Below, one piece after another: positions 47,797 through 57,407 of a stretch of DNA of 64,000 nucleotides. A model generated the notes under the pieces. The model worked only from the letters and a program-made list of their open reading frames with translations, ran no database searches and was not told the origin of the DNA. The position numbers and the translations under genes are program-made. Every line of letters begins with the position of its first letter. Positions within the stretch are counted from its first letter, which is position 1. This stretch comes from Bacteroidetes bacterium SW_9_63_38 (GTDB taxonomy: Bacteria > Bacteroidota > Rhodothermia > Rhodothermales > Salinibacteraceae): positions 58,357 through 122,356 of the forward strand of contig PXUA01000017.1 of assembly GCA_003022435.1 (NCBI GenBank), read 5' to 3'.

Positions 47797-48267
47797 TCAC
47801 TCGAAGCTCTTCGCGTCGGAGTTTTCGATGTAGTCCACGAACTTCTTGGCGCGCTCGTAGAAAAGGTTGGACTGTTTCCGGGAAGGCTCTTCCTCGAAGT
47901 ACTTTTCCGCGGCCCAGATTGCTGCTTCACGCTTTAACCCTTCTCGGTCCGATATCTCCGCGTCGAAAGAGCTGTCAATGTCCACATACAACAGATGTCC
48001 TTCGTCAATCTCTTCGATGAAGGCCTCTATCGCTTCCTCTTCGTTGTAGTACCCTCTTTTCTTAATGTTGTCGATAACTAACATAGAAAACATAGAAGTG
48101 GACACCCTTATAAACTTATTCAAATCAAACTTGCACCCTACGGTGAAGAACACCTTCTTAATTTCTATATAGCGTTTGTTTATAATTTCGGTGCTCCGTT
48201 CAACCGTATTTGCAAGATTTCGCGCCTGGGTCTCTGAGAGATTTTCGTCACTGAAAAACTTAAGCAT
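47797..48267 (-). CDS. AT-rich orphan gene, unknown function (likely acquired)
   Basis: 156 residues, mostly helical and charged, rich in Lys, Ile, Asn and Phe, unlike the Asp/Ala/Arg/Thr-rich proteins around it. The DNA is clearly AT-rich, with codons such as ATA, AAT and TTT that neighbours avoid, and the AT-rich stretch continues upstream to about 48340. No signal peptide, TM helix or known motif. Pattern: MLKFFSDENLSETQARNLA, then IINKRYIEIKKVFFTVGC. Base composition suggests recent transfer; whether it belongs to a defence or phage-derived set cannot be told. Confidence 0.7.
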   Translation of the reverse strand: MLKFFSDENLSETQARNLANTVERSTEIINKRYIEIKKVFFTVGCKFDLNKFIRVSTSMFSMLVIDNIKKRGYYNEEEAIEAFIEEIDEGHLLYVDIDSSFDAEISDREGLKREAAIWAAEKYFEEEPSRKQSNLFYERAKKFVDYIENSDAKSFE

Positions 48268-48548
48268 ATTGAATTCTTTCTTTATTATCTCCCATCAATT
48301 TTTCACAGACGCAAATTTTTCTGCTCATATGGATCGTCGGTAAGAGATATTGAAGAGAGGGCAGTCCGTTCCGACGCCCGAGCTCCCTGATAGACGCACC
48401 GGCGGGCACACATTCATGCAATGTAACGACCGCCTCGGTCCTCCCCGGATCTTCGAATGGAGTTCAGAGTCCGCGGATGGGACCGGTCGCCGCCCTTCCT
48501 ATTTTATAATCAACTACACCATCTTCTGCCCGATTGCCCGCTTGCTCC

Positions 48549-49967
48549 ATGCTTGACATCGAGACCGTTCGCTCCCACCCGCAGCGCGTGAAGGAGGCCG
48601 TCCGGGCCAAGTACGCCGGGTCGCCGGACGAGATCGACGATCTCCTCGATAGGGTCGACGAGCTGCTGGAGGTGGACGAGGCGCGTCGTTCCCACATCAC
48701 CGAGATGCAGGAAAAGCAGTCGCGCCAAAACGACCTCTCGTCGGAGATCGGCAAGCTGAAGCGGGAGGGCAAAGACGACGAGGCAGAAAAACGCATCGAA
48801 CAGACGAGCGAATTGAAGGAGGAGATCGACGCGCTCAACGAGAAGGTCGAAGCCGCGGAAACGAGACAGCGCGAACTGCTGCTGGCCCTGCCCAACATTC
48901 CCCACTCCAGCGTGCCGGTGGGGGCGACCGAAGAAGACAACGAGATCGAGGAAACCGTCGGTGACAAGCCGTCCTTCGACTCCGAGCCGCACCCGCACTG
49001 GGAGCTCACCGACCAACATGACCTCGTGGACTTCGAGCGCGGCGCAAAGGTCACAGGCAGCGGGTTTCCCTTCTACACCGGACGCGGCGCCCGCCTGCAG
49101 CGCGCCCTGCTCAACTTTTTCCTTGACCGCGCTCGCGACCGCGGCTATCAGGAGATGCAGGCGCCCCTCTTCGTCAATCCGGAGAGTGCTGAGGGCACCG
49201 GTCAACTCCCGGACAAAGAAGGACTCATGTACAAAATCAAGGAATCCAGTCCGGAAGACGTAGAAGACGAGATCACCAATCGGCTGTTGAAACGAGAGGA
49301 ATCTCCAAACGGCGAGGCGGAGGTACGCCGGGAAGTGCGATCAATGATCAATGATTTAATGGAAGGGGACTTCTATCCCATCCCCACCGCCGAAGTCCCG
49401 CTCACCAATTTCCACCGCGATGAGATTATCGACGGCGACGACCTGCCGCTCAAGTACTGCGGCTACACGCCGTGCTGGCGCCGCGAGGCCGGCAGCTACG
49501 GGGCCGACGTGCGCGGCCTGAACCGGCTGCACCAGTTCGACAAGGTGGAGCTCGTCCACATCGTCCACCCGGACGAGAGCTACCGCGCCCTCGACACGCT
49601 GCTCCGCGACGCCGAGAGTGCCCTCGAAGCCCTCGGGCTCCCGTATCGCCGCCTGCTCATGTGCACCGGCGACATGGGCTTCACGCAGGCCTTCAAGTAC
49701 GATCTGGAGGTGTGGAGCGCCGGGCAGGAGCGGTGGCTGGAGGTCTCCTCGATTTCGAACTTCGAGGCCTTCCAGGCCCGCCGCATGCAGATCCGCTACC
49801 GACCGGAACCGGAAGCCAAACCGCGGCTCGTCCATACGCTGAACGGGAGCGGTCTCGCCTTCCCCCGCATCCTGGCGGCCCTCCTCGAAAACAACCAGCA
49901 GCCCGACGGCACCATCGAGCTGCCGGACGTACTGCACTCGTACACAGGCTTCGCCCAGATCGAGTAG
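48549..49967 (+). CDS. serS: Seryl-tRNA synthetase
   Basis: 472 residues from the ATG at 48549. N-terminal coiled-coil arm (about 25-110) that contacts the tRNA long variable arm, then the class II core: motif 2 YTPCWRREAGSYGADVRGL, motif 3 region SGLAFPRILAALLENNQQPD. An unusual acidic insert (about residues 225-265: SSPEDVEDEITNRLLKREES onward) interrupts the core compared with E. coli SerRS. The divergent upstream region is AT-rich and shared with the orphan gene. Confidence 0.96.
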   Translation: MLDIETVRSHPQRVKEAVRAKYAGSPDEIDDLLDRVDELLEVDEARRSHITEMQEKQSRQNDLSSEIGKLKREGKDDEAEKRIEQTSELKEEIDALNEKVEAAETRQRELLLALPNIPHSSVPVGATEEDNEIEETVGDKPSFDSEPHPHWELTDQHDLVDFERGAKVTGSGFPFYTGRGARLQRALLNFFLDRARDRGYQEMQAPLFVNPESAEGTGQLPDKEGLMYKIKESSPEDVEDEITNRLLKREESPNGEAEVRREVRSMINDLMEGDFYPIPTAEVPLTNFHRDEIIDGDDLPLKYCGYTPCWRREAGSYGADVRGLNRLHQFDKVELVHIVHPDESYRALDTLLRDAESALEALGLPYRRLLMCTGDMGFTQAFKYDLEVWSAGQERWLEVSSISNFEAFQARRMQIRYRPEPEAKPRLVHTLNGSGLAFPRILAALLENNQQPDGTIELPDVLHSYTGFAQIE

Positions 49968-50034
49968 GCGCTCATGTCCGAGGCTCGTTTCCGTCATCGA
50001 CGCTCTCAACACCGCTTTCTCATTTCCCTCTTCC

Positions 50035-50286
50035 ATGGTTTCTTCCGTCGAATACGAGCGTGGGGATGCCCGCGACGATGCTCTTTCCGTCGAGGACGGG
50101 TCTGCCGCCCTCGACGTGGACGAGGCGCCGCTCGATCCGGCGCTGTTCACCCTCTCGTCCGATCAGTACTGGAACTGGCTCACCGTGCTGATGCAACGGT
50201 ACAACGCCCGGATCACGGCGTCGAACTTTCTGATTAGCATCGTGATGCTTGTCGTCACGATCCTGTTCTGGATGGAGTTTCGGTAG
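50035..50286 (+). CDS. Small C-tail-anchored membrane protein, unknown
   Basis: 83 residues: acidic N-terminal half, then a single hydrophobic helix at the end (NFLISIVMLVVTILFWMEF). Likely inserted with its N terminus inside the cell. Co-oriented with serS (67 bases upstream) and the next gene (74 bases downstream). Not recognised. Confidence 0.6.
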   Translation: MVSSVEYERGDARDDALSVEDGSAALDVDEAPLDPALFTLSSDQYWNWLTVLMQRYNARITASNFLISIVMLVVTILFWMEFR

Positions 50287-50360
50287 GTCGGTTCTCACCT
50301 CCCCGTCTATCGCGGTCCTGATCTCACTCATCGAAGCGTCTCCCCGACAATCGTTTCCGT

Positions 50361-51623
50361 ATGGAACATCAGTCGTTCGACCTCCTCTGGCTCCCGGAAC
50401 CGCTCGACCGCTGCCTTCACGACGACACCGACCTGCATCTCCACGATGCCGAACTGGCCCTCGTGGTCGGCGAGTACGCGCCGGCGTACGTAGTGCGGCT
50501 GGCCCACTGCCCGACCTGCGGCCAGTGGTACGGATTGCTGCCGGTGCTGGAGGAAATCTTGGCGGACGCCGACCTGACGGCCGAAACCGTAGAGACCTTC
50601 GAGGTCGAGGAAGAGCGTACATCGGCCGGGGTGTACCTCGACGCCCGCACGGTACCCTGGGCTACGTTCGGGGAACAGATGGCCTCCCTCCAGGCGGCTC
50701 AGGACCAACCCACCCCGACAGTCGAGGAGATCGCCGATCTGGATCCCTCCCCGATCACGTGGGAGGTGACGCAAGGACCTGCGGCCTGGATCGGCGACGA
50801 GGACGAAGCGCCGACCCTCAGCTACGTCGCCCTCGTCCACGGCCCCAACCTCGTCCGCAGCATCGACATTCAGATGGAACGCGCGTTCGAGGCCGATGAG
50901 TTGGCCGCCCTGATCCGGCGGGCCGCCGGGGTCCCACAGCCGCCCGGACAACCGGTCCGCCCCCGCACCGTCCGCCTCAACGACGAGGCTCCGGCGGAGG
51001 CCCTCCGGTCAGCCCTCGCCCCGATGGACATCGACGTGGGGGTCGACGACACGCCGCTGGCGGACGAGGCGCTGACCGACTTGACCGAAACGCTGTCCGG
51101 CGAGGCCTTCGGCTCGCCCGTCTTCCAGGACATCGAGGACGCCCCCCTCGCCGACTTCTTCGAAAGTGCCACCCGATTCTACGAGGCCGCCCCCTGGACC
51201 CGCACCGAAGGCGACCGCTTCCTAGGCGTCCAGATCGACAACTCCCCCTGGTTCTTCGTCAACGTGATGGGGCAGATGGAAGAAGATCCCGGCCTCAGCG
51301 TCTTCGACGACTGGCTCACCGTCTGTCGGTTCGTCCACAATCAACGAGCTCCCTCCGTCCTCGACGACCTCGCCGACTTGATTGGCGAGGAGCCTCCCCC
51401 TGAGCTGGAGTCGTCCTCCGTCGACGGTCCCTTCGAGGCCGCCGGGGCCATGGAGGGCCTCACCCTGCACGCCCTCGACGAACTGCATCCCGCCGACGCC
51501 GAGCACCTGCTCCAGTCCGACCTCGATCCGCCCGTCGGTGACTTCTACCCGGCCCCCCGCCGCTATGATGCCCGCCGCGGCCCCGTGGCCCCCACCCCCC
51601 CCTCGACACATACCGCCGCGTGA
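50361..51623 (+). CDS. Large acidic hypothetical protein
   Basis: 420 residues, no signal peptide or TM helix. An N-terminal CPTCGQWYG (one CxxC) in HCPTCGQWYGLLPVLEEI may bind a metal. The rest is strongly acidic with Trp/Phe-containing strands (WFFVNVMGQMEEDPGLSVFD). A Pro-rich end (VAPTPPSTHTAA) precedes a 4-base overlap with the next gene, so the two are translationally coupled. Family not recognised. Confidence 0.65.
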   Translation: MEHQSFDLLWLPEPLDRCLHDDTDLHLHDAELALVVGEYAPAYVVRLAHCPTCGQWYGLLPVLEEILADADLTAETVETFEVEEERTSAGVYLDARTVPWATFGEQMASLQAAQDQPTPTVEEIADLDPSPITWEVTQGPAAWIGDEDEAPTLSYVALVHGPNLVRSIDIQMERAFEADELAALIRRAAGVPQPPGQPVRPRTVRLNDEAPAEALRSALAPMDIDVGVDDTPLADEALTDLTETLSGEAFGSPVFQDIEDAPLADFFESATRFYEAAPWTRTEGDRFLGVQIDNSPWFFVNVMGQMEEDPGLSVFDDWLTVCRFVHNQRAPSVLDDLADLIGEEPPPELESSSVDGPFEAAGAMEGLTLHALDELHPADAEHLLQSDLDPPVGDFYPAPRRYDARRGPVAPTPPSTHTAA

Positions 51624-52105
51624 TGGAGGCGATACTCATTGCCCTGGAGCGGCGCCGGGCCACGCCGGTCACCAGCATCAAGACCACCCTCGACATCGAC
51701 AATGCCGAGGTGTCGCTCCGATACCCGTCCGAGGGCACCGAACGCCCGTACGATGGGCCGCCCGGCTACCGCCTGCTCGTGCACGGCGGAGACGACGGCG
51801 CCCACGATCCGTCCCGAATTCCCCCCGGCACGACGCTCGTCATCGAGGCGCCGGCGACTGCCCTCGTCAAAGACATCGCCAGGGCCGTCAAGAACACCAA
51901 CGAGCGCTTCTACGAGTTTTCCGTCTACGAAGGCGACATCGGGCCCTGGGACGACCGCGACAGCCGCCGCAACCCGTCGCCCCGGGTGGCCGACCTTCTC
52001 GACCTCGACGAACTCAACGTGGAAATCGGCGGCGCGGCCTTTGCCCTCACCGTGGACGGCCCGCTCGACGACGCCCCGGACGAGATCCACGTTGCCCGGG
52101 AGTGA
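51620..52105 (+). CDS. Hypothetical protein coupled to the preceding gene
   Basis: 161 residues; starts GTG at 51620 or ATG at 51623, both overlapping the preceding stop. Alpha/beta look with IDNAEVSLRYPSEGTERPYD, YRLLVHGGDDG and TTLVIEAPATALVKDIA; acidic throughout. No motif recognised. The overlap and strand suggest it works with the 420-residue protein. Confidence 0.62.
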   Translation: MMEAILIALERRRATPVTSIKTTLDIDNAEVSLRYPSEGTERPYDGPPGYRLLVHGGDDGAHDPSRIPPGTTLVIEAPATALVKDIARAVKNTNERFYEFSVYEGDIGPWDDRDSRRNPSPRVADLLDLDELNVEIGGAAFALTVDGPLDDAPDEIHVARE

Positions 52106-52175
52106 TCCCGCTTTCAGGCGGACATGCTTGATCGATTCGAACGCAACTCCAGGGGATCATCGGAACGGCCCTGAA

Positions 52176-52211
52176 AATACGTTCAACGTCAAACGTATTA
52201 ACGTTCAACGA
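52176..52211 (+). repeat. AACGTT-type dispersed repeat, copy 1
   Basis: ACGTTCAACGTCAAACGT followed by ATTAACGTTCAACGAG. The GTTCAACGT(C/T)AAA(A)CGT core recurs at 57559-57594 (other strand) and 60069-60096 (other strand). It lies between two convergent genes. Confidence 0.55.
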
Positions 52212-52218
52212 GCACGAA

Positions 52219-53355
52219 CTACCGCACGCTTTCGTAGCGCCGTTCCACGCCCTCGGGCGAGAGCACAACCTGCCAGAGCTGATTCCGACGCGCCCGAAAG
52301 CTCCCGGCACACTGGTACAGGTAGTAGCGCCACATGCGATAGAACCGCCCGCTGTAGTCGTCTTCCAGCGTGGGCCAGGCCTCCTCAAAGTTCTCAGCCC
52401 AGGCCATGAGGGTGCGGTCGTAGTCCGGCCCGAAATTGTGCCAGTCCTCCATGACGAGGAGGTCCTCCGCCGCCGCGGTAATCTGCTGCATGGACGGGAT
52501 GTAGCCATTCGGAAAGATGTATTTCTCAAGCCAGGGCTCCTGCTCGGGACCCTGCTCGTGGTTGCCGATGGTGTGCAGAAGCGAGAGGCCGTCCTCGGCC
52601 AGACAGCGCCGGACGACCTCCATGTAGGTGCGGTAGTTCTGGCGACCGACGTGTTCGAACATGCCGATTGAGACGACACGGTCGAAGGTCTCCTCAACCT
52701 CTCGGTAGTCCTGAAGCCGAATCTCCACCGGAAGGTCTCGGCACCGCTTCGTCGCTCGTTGGGCCTGATCTTCGGAGATGGTGACTCCCACCACCGTACA
52801 CCCATACTCCTCGGCGGCATACTCGGCAAAGCTGCCCCACCCGCAGCCAATGTCGAGCACGCGCATGCCGGGCGCCAGCCGGAGCTTCCGACAGACGAGA
52901 TCGAGCTTCGCTTCTTGAGCCTCGTTGAGCGTGTCGGCGTCCCGCCAGTAGCCGCAGCTGTACACCATGCGGTCGTCGAGCATCTGCTCGAAGAGGTCAT
53001 TGCCGCGGTCGTAATGCACCTCTCCGACCTCGTAGGCGCGCGTGAGACTCTGCGGATTGAGCACAAATGCCTTGAGCAGCTTCCAGCGCTGCTGCCAGGA
53101 TCGTCCGACCGCTTCGTGAAGGTCAGCCTGCATGAGCCGATAGAAGAGTTGATCGAGCGCCTCGCAGTCCCACCATCCGTCCATGTACGCTTCCCCAAGG
53201 GCAAGCGACCCGCCTGAGAACACCCGCTGGTAGACCCGGTCGTCATGCACCTGCGGATCCCAGGGCCGATTGCCGTCAACCCGAACATCTGCGTGATCGA
53301 GCAACTCCTCGATGACCTTATGGGCGTACGAAACGGACGTTGTGCCAGTCGTCAT
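52219..53355 (-). CDS. cfa: Cyclopropane-fatty-acyl-phospholipid synthase
   Basis: 378 residues from the ATG at 53355; the ATG at 53403 would give 394. Adds a methylene from SAM across double bonds of membrane lipid acyl chains. Family signatures: FSGGSLALGEAYMDGWWDCE near the N terminus, YDRGNDLFEQMLDDRMVYS, SAM motif VLDIGCGWGSFAEYAAEEYG, VVSIGMFEHVGRQNY and IFPNGYIPSMQQI. The full family length is present. Downstream of an acyl-CoA dehydrogenase on the same strand (167-base gap). Confidence 0.95.
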   Translation of the reverse strand: MTTGTTSVSYAHKVIEELLDHADVRVDGNRPWDPQVHDDRVYQRVFSGGSLALGEAYMDGWWDCEALDQLFYRLMQADLHEAVGRSWQQRWKLLKAFVLNPQSLTRAYEVGEVHYDRGNDLFEQMLDDRMVYSCGYWRDADTLNEAQEAKLDLVCRKLRLAPGMRVLDIGCGWGSFAEYAAEEYGCTVVGVTISEDQAQRATKRCRDLPVEIRLQDYREVEETFDRVVSIGMFEHVGRQNYRTYMEVVRRCLAEDGLSLLHTIGNHEQGPEQEPWLEKYIFPNGYIPSMQQITAAAEDLLVMEDWHNFGPDYDRTLMAWAENFEEAWPTLEDDYSGRFYRMWRYYLYQCAGSFRARRNQLWQVVLSPEGVERRYESVR

Positions 53356-53522
53356 ACTCGTAGCGTCGGTGATTCTGCCGAATCTCTTCGCCGCCTCATT
53401 CATCTATGGGCGAAAATGATGGTTCCCCCTTTCGAAGAGGCATGCAGAGGGACGGCGGTTGGCGAGCAGGCTCGATGAGTCGGGAGCTCGGACTGCTTTT
53501 CTTCTGCCCTCAACCGCCCTAC

Positions 53523-55643
53523 TTACGCCTTCGGTCCTTCCGACGACGGCGACGATTCCTCTTCGGGAGCGCCATCGCCACTCCCATTCGGCTGCGTCGC
53601 TTCCTCAGCCAGCTCTTCCACATCGAGGTCGTCGGTCTCTCCCGGTGCCCGGTCCACATCGCGCGGGTCCTGCCCGTCGCCGTCGAACTGCTGGATGTGC
53701 TCGTGGGGCGGGGTCTTGCCGGCGTCGCGCCCCAAGGGACTGCCCTCGTGGATGTAGTACTCATCGTCCGGCAGCGTGTCGTTATAGGCACGCGCCGCCT
53801 CGGCGGCCTCGCGCATGCTGTCGTCGGCATTCCGGCGCATCTCGCCGAAGTTGCGGTAGATCTCGTTCTCGAACCAGTCGAACAGGTACTCGAACGCCGC
53901 GCGGTCGCGCTCAAAGGCCGGGCCGAAGTCTCCGGTGCGCAGCTGGTCGTCCATCTTCGAGAGCGACGTGGCCATCGCAAACAGGTAAATCGCGTTGTCG
54001 GCCACGCGCGCCTGCTGGGCCTGGTGCTTCACGATGTCCTCGCGCTCCCACTTACTCACAAGCTTGAAGTAGTGGGAATGCTTCTGAATCAGCGTGCCGA
54101 GCCGGTCGGCCTGCTTCTGTACTGCCGGGTGGACATTCTGTATGTTCGGCGCACCCGGTGTGAGCCCCAGGTAAAGCTGTCCCGCCAGCGGCAGCGCCTT
54201 GCTCAGCACGGTCGGGGTAGTCGCGGCACGGAGAATGCGCCCGAGGTTGCCCCCCACGGACTCGTCGGTGTCCCACGTGAGCGCCTCCTGCACCGACACC
54301 ATCTGCTCGGCGAGCTGCTTCCCGCCGTAGGCGAAAATGAAGGACTGCATGACCTCATTGGAGCCCTCCACGATGGCGTGGATTCTGTTGTCGCGCCAGG
54401 CGCGCTCCACCTCGTGCTCCGTCATGTACCCCTCGCCGCCCATGATCTGCATCACCTCGTCGATCACCTCCCAGCCGAAGTGGGAGCAAAACACCTTGGT
54501 GATGGCCGTCTCGACCATGATGTCGGTATCGCCGCGGTCCAGCATGCCCGTCATCATGTAAAGCATAGCGTCCATCGCGTAGGTGAGGGCCGACATGCGG
54601 GCAATCTTCTCCTGCACCAGCTCAAAGTCGGCCAGTGGGCGCTCGAACTGATAGCGCGTCTGCGCCCACTTGATGCCCTGCTCCATCGCCTCCTTGGCCG
54701 CCCCCGTCACGCCCGCACTCAGCGTACAGCGGCCGTAGTTGAGGCACGAGAGCGCTACCTTGAGGCCACCGCCCTCCTCGTGGAGGAGGTTTTCCTGCGG
54801 CACGCGCACGTCGTTGAACCGGAAGCGCGCCTGCCACGTGCCCCGGATTCCGGTCTTGGAACGGTTGTTCTCGAACACCTCGACCCCGTCCATGTCCGGC
54901 GTCACAATGAGGGCGTTCACGCCCTGCTGCTCCAGCTCGCCCGTCTCTGGATCCGGCACCATGTTCTTGCACATCACCGTGAAGAGGCTGCTCATCGCTC
55001 CGGAGGTGGACCACTTCTTCTCGCCGTTGAGGATATAGTCACCGTCCTCCGTCTTTACGGAAAAGGACTCCTGCGCCGCGGCGTCCGAGCCCACGTTGGG
55101 CTCCGACAGACAGAACGCACTCAGCTTCTCTTCGGCGACCATAGGCAGATATTCTTCCTTCTGCGCGTCCGTCCCGAACATCACCAGTGCCTTACAGCCG
55201 ATGGACTGGTGGGCCGACACCATCACGGCCGTCGACGAGCAGTAGCGTCCAATCAGCTCCAGCACCCGGTTGTAACTCGTCACCCCGAGGCCGAGCCCCC
55301 CGTACTCCTCCGGGATGATCATCCCCATCACGCCCATGTCGAACAGGCGCTCGATGACCCAGTCGGGGATGTACTGCTCCTCGTCGATCTCGACGCGGGG
55401 GTGCTCGTTCTCCAGGTACGCCTCCAGCTCCGCCAGCAGCTCGTCGCAGCGAGCGCGCTCCTCCTCACTCTCGCGCGGATACGGAAACAGAAGGTCCTCC
55501 CGGAAGCGGCCCCAGAAGGCATTCTTCATGAACCCCATGTCTTCCGGCTCCGGGCCCATCATGGCCTCGATGTTCTCGATCATGACCTGATCCTCGTCGG
55601 AGACGCCCTCGATGCTGCTGAGTCCTTGGTTCGTGTCGGCCAT
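53523..55643 (-). CDS. Acyl-CoA dehydrogenase, long form (VLCAD/ACAD9-like)
   Basis: 706 residues. FAD-dependent oxidation of acyl-CoA to enoyl-CoA. FAD/substrate motifs: FCLSEPNVGSDAAAQES, WSTSGAMSSLFTVMCKN, RSKTGIRGTWQARFRFND; MGGEGYMTEHEVERAWRD and IVEGSNEVMQSFIFAYGG with the candidate catalytic Glu. A C-terminal helical extension (about 480-650) resembles very-long-chain forms, and the last 60 residues are an acidic, Ser/Pro/Gly-rich tail. Divergent from pyrF. Confidence 0.93.
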   Translation of the reverse strand: MADTNQGLSSIEGVSDEDQVMIENIEAMMGPEPEDMGFMKNAFWGRFREDLLFPYPRESEEERARCDELLAELEAYLENEHPRVEIDEEQYIPDWVIERLFDMGVMGMIIPEEYGGLGLGVTSYNRVLELIGRYCSSTAVMVSAHQSIGCKALVMFGTDAQKEEYLPMVAEEKLSAFCLSEPNVGSDAAAQESFSVKTEDGDYILNGEKKWSTSGAMSSLFTVMCKNMVPDPETGELEQQGVNALIVTPDMDGVEVFENNRSKTGIRGTWQARFRFNDVRVPQENLLHEEGGGLKVALSCLNYGRCTLSAGVTGAAKEAMEQGIKWAQTRYQFERPLADFELVQEKIARMSALTYAMDAMLYMMTGMLDRGDTDIMVETAITKVFCSHFGWEVIDEVMQIMGGEGYMTEHEVERAWRDNRIHAIVEGSNEVMQSFIFAYGGKQLAEQMVSVQEALTWDTDESVGGNLGRILRAATTPTVLSKALPLAGQLYLGLTPGAPNIQNVHPAVQKQADRLGTLIQKHSHYFKLVSKWEREDIVKHQAQQARVADNAIYLFAMATSLSKMDDQLRTGDFGPAFERDRAAFEYLFDWFENEIYRNFGEMRRNADDSMREAAEAARAYNDTLPDDEYYIHEGSPLGRDAGKTPPHEHIQQFDGDGQDPRDVDRAPGETDDLDVEELAEEATQPNGSGDGAPEEESSPSSEGPKA

Positions 55644-55937
55644 GGGCTGTGGGAATGTTGATGCCGGTCGTGCGACGATCCGCGTACCGATGACGTCTCA
55701 ATGTGCCAACGGCGCGTGCTAGATGGGGAGCCTGCGCCCTCATTGAATGGAGAAAGTGTAAAGTATCACCCGTCGCGCGGTTCCGTCCGACACGGCAGTT
55801 CAGCAACATCTGGGCTGCGCCGCCCTCTTCAAAAGATCCATCCAGAATTGCCTGGCGTGCCAACGCCTCGGTTGCGGCTTCTCCCGTGTCCCGCTACGTT
55901 GCTTCCGTACCGATTTCTCCCGCAACACTGCCCGTCC

Positions 55938-56759
55938 ATGTCGACTTCGTTCACCGAGCGCCTCCGATCCGTCCAGTCCGACAAAGACAGCGTGGCCTGC
56001 GTCGGCCTCGACCCCGACCCGTTGCACCTCCCCGCTCCGCTCCGCGACGGGCGCATCCTCACCGACGCCGTCCGCGAGTTCTGCGCGACGATCGTGGAGG
56101 CCACCGCCCCCTACGCCTGCGCCTTCAAGCCCAACTTTGCGTTCTTCGAGGCGCTGGGGCCCGCCGGGCTCACGGTGCTCGACCAGGTGACCGCCGCAAT
56201 CCCTGACGACTGCCTCCTCATCGGCGACGCCAAACGCGGCGACATCGGCAACTCCGCCCAGTTCTACGCGCAGGCGGTCTACGAGAACCTGGGCATGGAC
56301 GCGTGCACCGTCTCGCCCTACCTGGGCGGCGACAGCGTAGCGCCGTTCCTGGACCACGAGGGCAAGTGTGCGTTCGTCCTCGCCCGCACCTCCAACGACG
56401 GCGCCGCCGACCTGCAGGAGGCCTGCACCTGCGACGGCGTGCCCCTCTACCGACAGGTGGCGCAGCAGACCGCCGAGTGGTCCGCCGACGCGGACGGCAC
56501 CGCCGGCCTCGTGGTGGGCGCCACGGCCCCCGAGGCGCTGGAGGAATTGCGTGCCGGCTGTCCCACGCTGCCGTTCCTTATCCCGGGCGTGGGGGCGCAG
56601 GGCGGCGATCCCGCCGAGGTGGTCGACGCAGCCCAGACCGACGACGGCCCCGTCCTCGTCAACTCCAGCCGCAGCGTCATCTATGCCTCCGAAGAGGACG
56701 ACTACGCCGAGGCGGCCGCCGAGGCCGCAAAAGAACTGCGCGACGCGCTGAATGGATAG
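55938..56759 (+). CDS. pyrF: Orotidine 5'-phosphate decarboxylase (type 2)
   Basis: 273 residues from the ATG at 55938 (the frame is open to 55701 without similarity). Last step of UMP synthesis. Type-2 signatures: ACVGLDPDPLHLP, FKPNFAFFEALG, LIGDAKRGDIGNSAQFYA with the catalytic Lys-Asp pair, TVSPYLGGDSVAPFL and a C-terminal VNSSRSVIYAS phosphate loop. 294 bases separate it from the divergent dehydrogenase gene. Confidence 0.95.
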   Translation: MSTSFTERLRSVQSDKDSVACVGLDPDPLHLPAPLRDGRILTDAVREFCATIVEATAPYACAFKPNFAFFEALGPAGLTVLDQVTAAIPDDCLLIGDAKRGDIGNSAQFYAQAVYENLGMDACTVSPYLGGDSVAPFLDHEGKCAFVLARTSNDGAADLQEACTCDGVPLYRQVAQQTAEWSADADGTAGLVVGATAPEALEELRAGCPTLPFLIPGVGAQGGDPAEVVDAAQTDDGPVLVNSSRSVIYASEEDDYAEAAAEAAKELRDALNG

Positions 56760-56933
56760 GGCATATTGCGTGACTCGTGAGGATGCTTGTTTCTGCACGT
56801 GCACACAACATCGGCCTTCCTTCGTTCCATTGGAATGAGGCGTTGGGCACTTTCTGAGTGTGCGCCCATACAGTACAGTACCAACATACGGTGAAGACCT
56901 CCCATCGGCCTCGCCACCCGACCGACTTCTGCC

Positions 56934-57407
56934 ATGGAATCCGAACGCACGCTTTCTGATTATGAGCGCGAGCGGGGGAAGCCTATGCCGAGCAAACTCC
57001 ACAGCGTCGTCCAAACCAATCTACTGGGGATCCTCCTCTCGTACCGACCTGAATACCAGGGTTTGAGTGAACTCACCCTCCAACTGGACGGCCGCGAGCT
57101 TACCCCCGACCTCTGCGTCTACCCAGATCTGGACGTAGACTTTACCCAGGACGAGACGCAGGTAACGGAGCCACCCTTACTCGCCGTCGAGATTTCCTCG
57201 CACACCCAGGGCGTCCAGACCCTCGTCGACAAGACCCGGGTTCTGCTGGCACACGGCGTGGAATCGTGCTGGCTCATCCAGCCGCAGTTGCGGACAGTCA
57301 CGGTCTTTACCGGCGAAATGGACTCTGCGACCCATGACCGCGGCGTGCTCACCGATCCGGCGACGGACATGGAAGTGGATCTGAATGACGTGTTTAGTGC
57401 GCCCTGA
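56934..57407 (+). CDS. Uma2-family (DUF820) putative restriction-endonuclease-fold protein
   Basis: 157 residues. The PD-(D/E)xK-like core is visible: LTPDLCVYPDLD, PPLLAVEISSHTQGVQTLVDKT (E-x-S with a later K) and GVESCWLIQPQLRTVTVF. Such proteins are numerous in cyanobacteria and some Bacteroidota; a nuclease role is only predicted. The last codons and stop lie inside the first unit of a 46-bp tandem duplication. Confidence 0.85.
   Translation: MESERTLSDYERERGKPMPSKLHSVVQTNLLGILLSYRPEYQGLSELTLQLDGRELTPDLCVYPDLDVDFTQDETQVTEPPLLAVEISSHTQGVQTLVDKTRVLLAHGVESCWLIQPQLRTVTVFTGEMDSATHDRGVLTDPATDMEVDLNDVFSAP

Noticed and set aside
53406..55661. 751-residue plus-strand frame opposite the long acyl-CoA dehydrogenase
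   Set aside because: Shadow frame; His/Arg/Val-rich with no motif, while the minus strand encodes a full enzyme.
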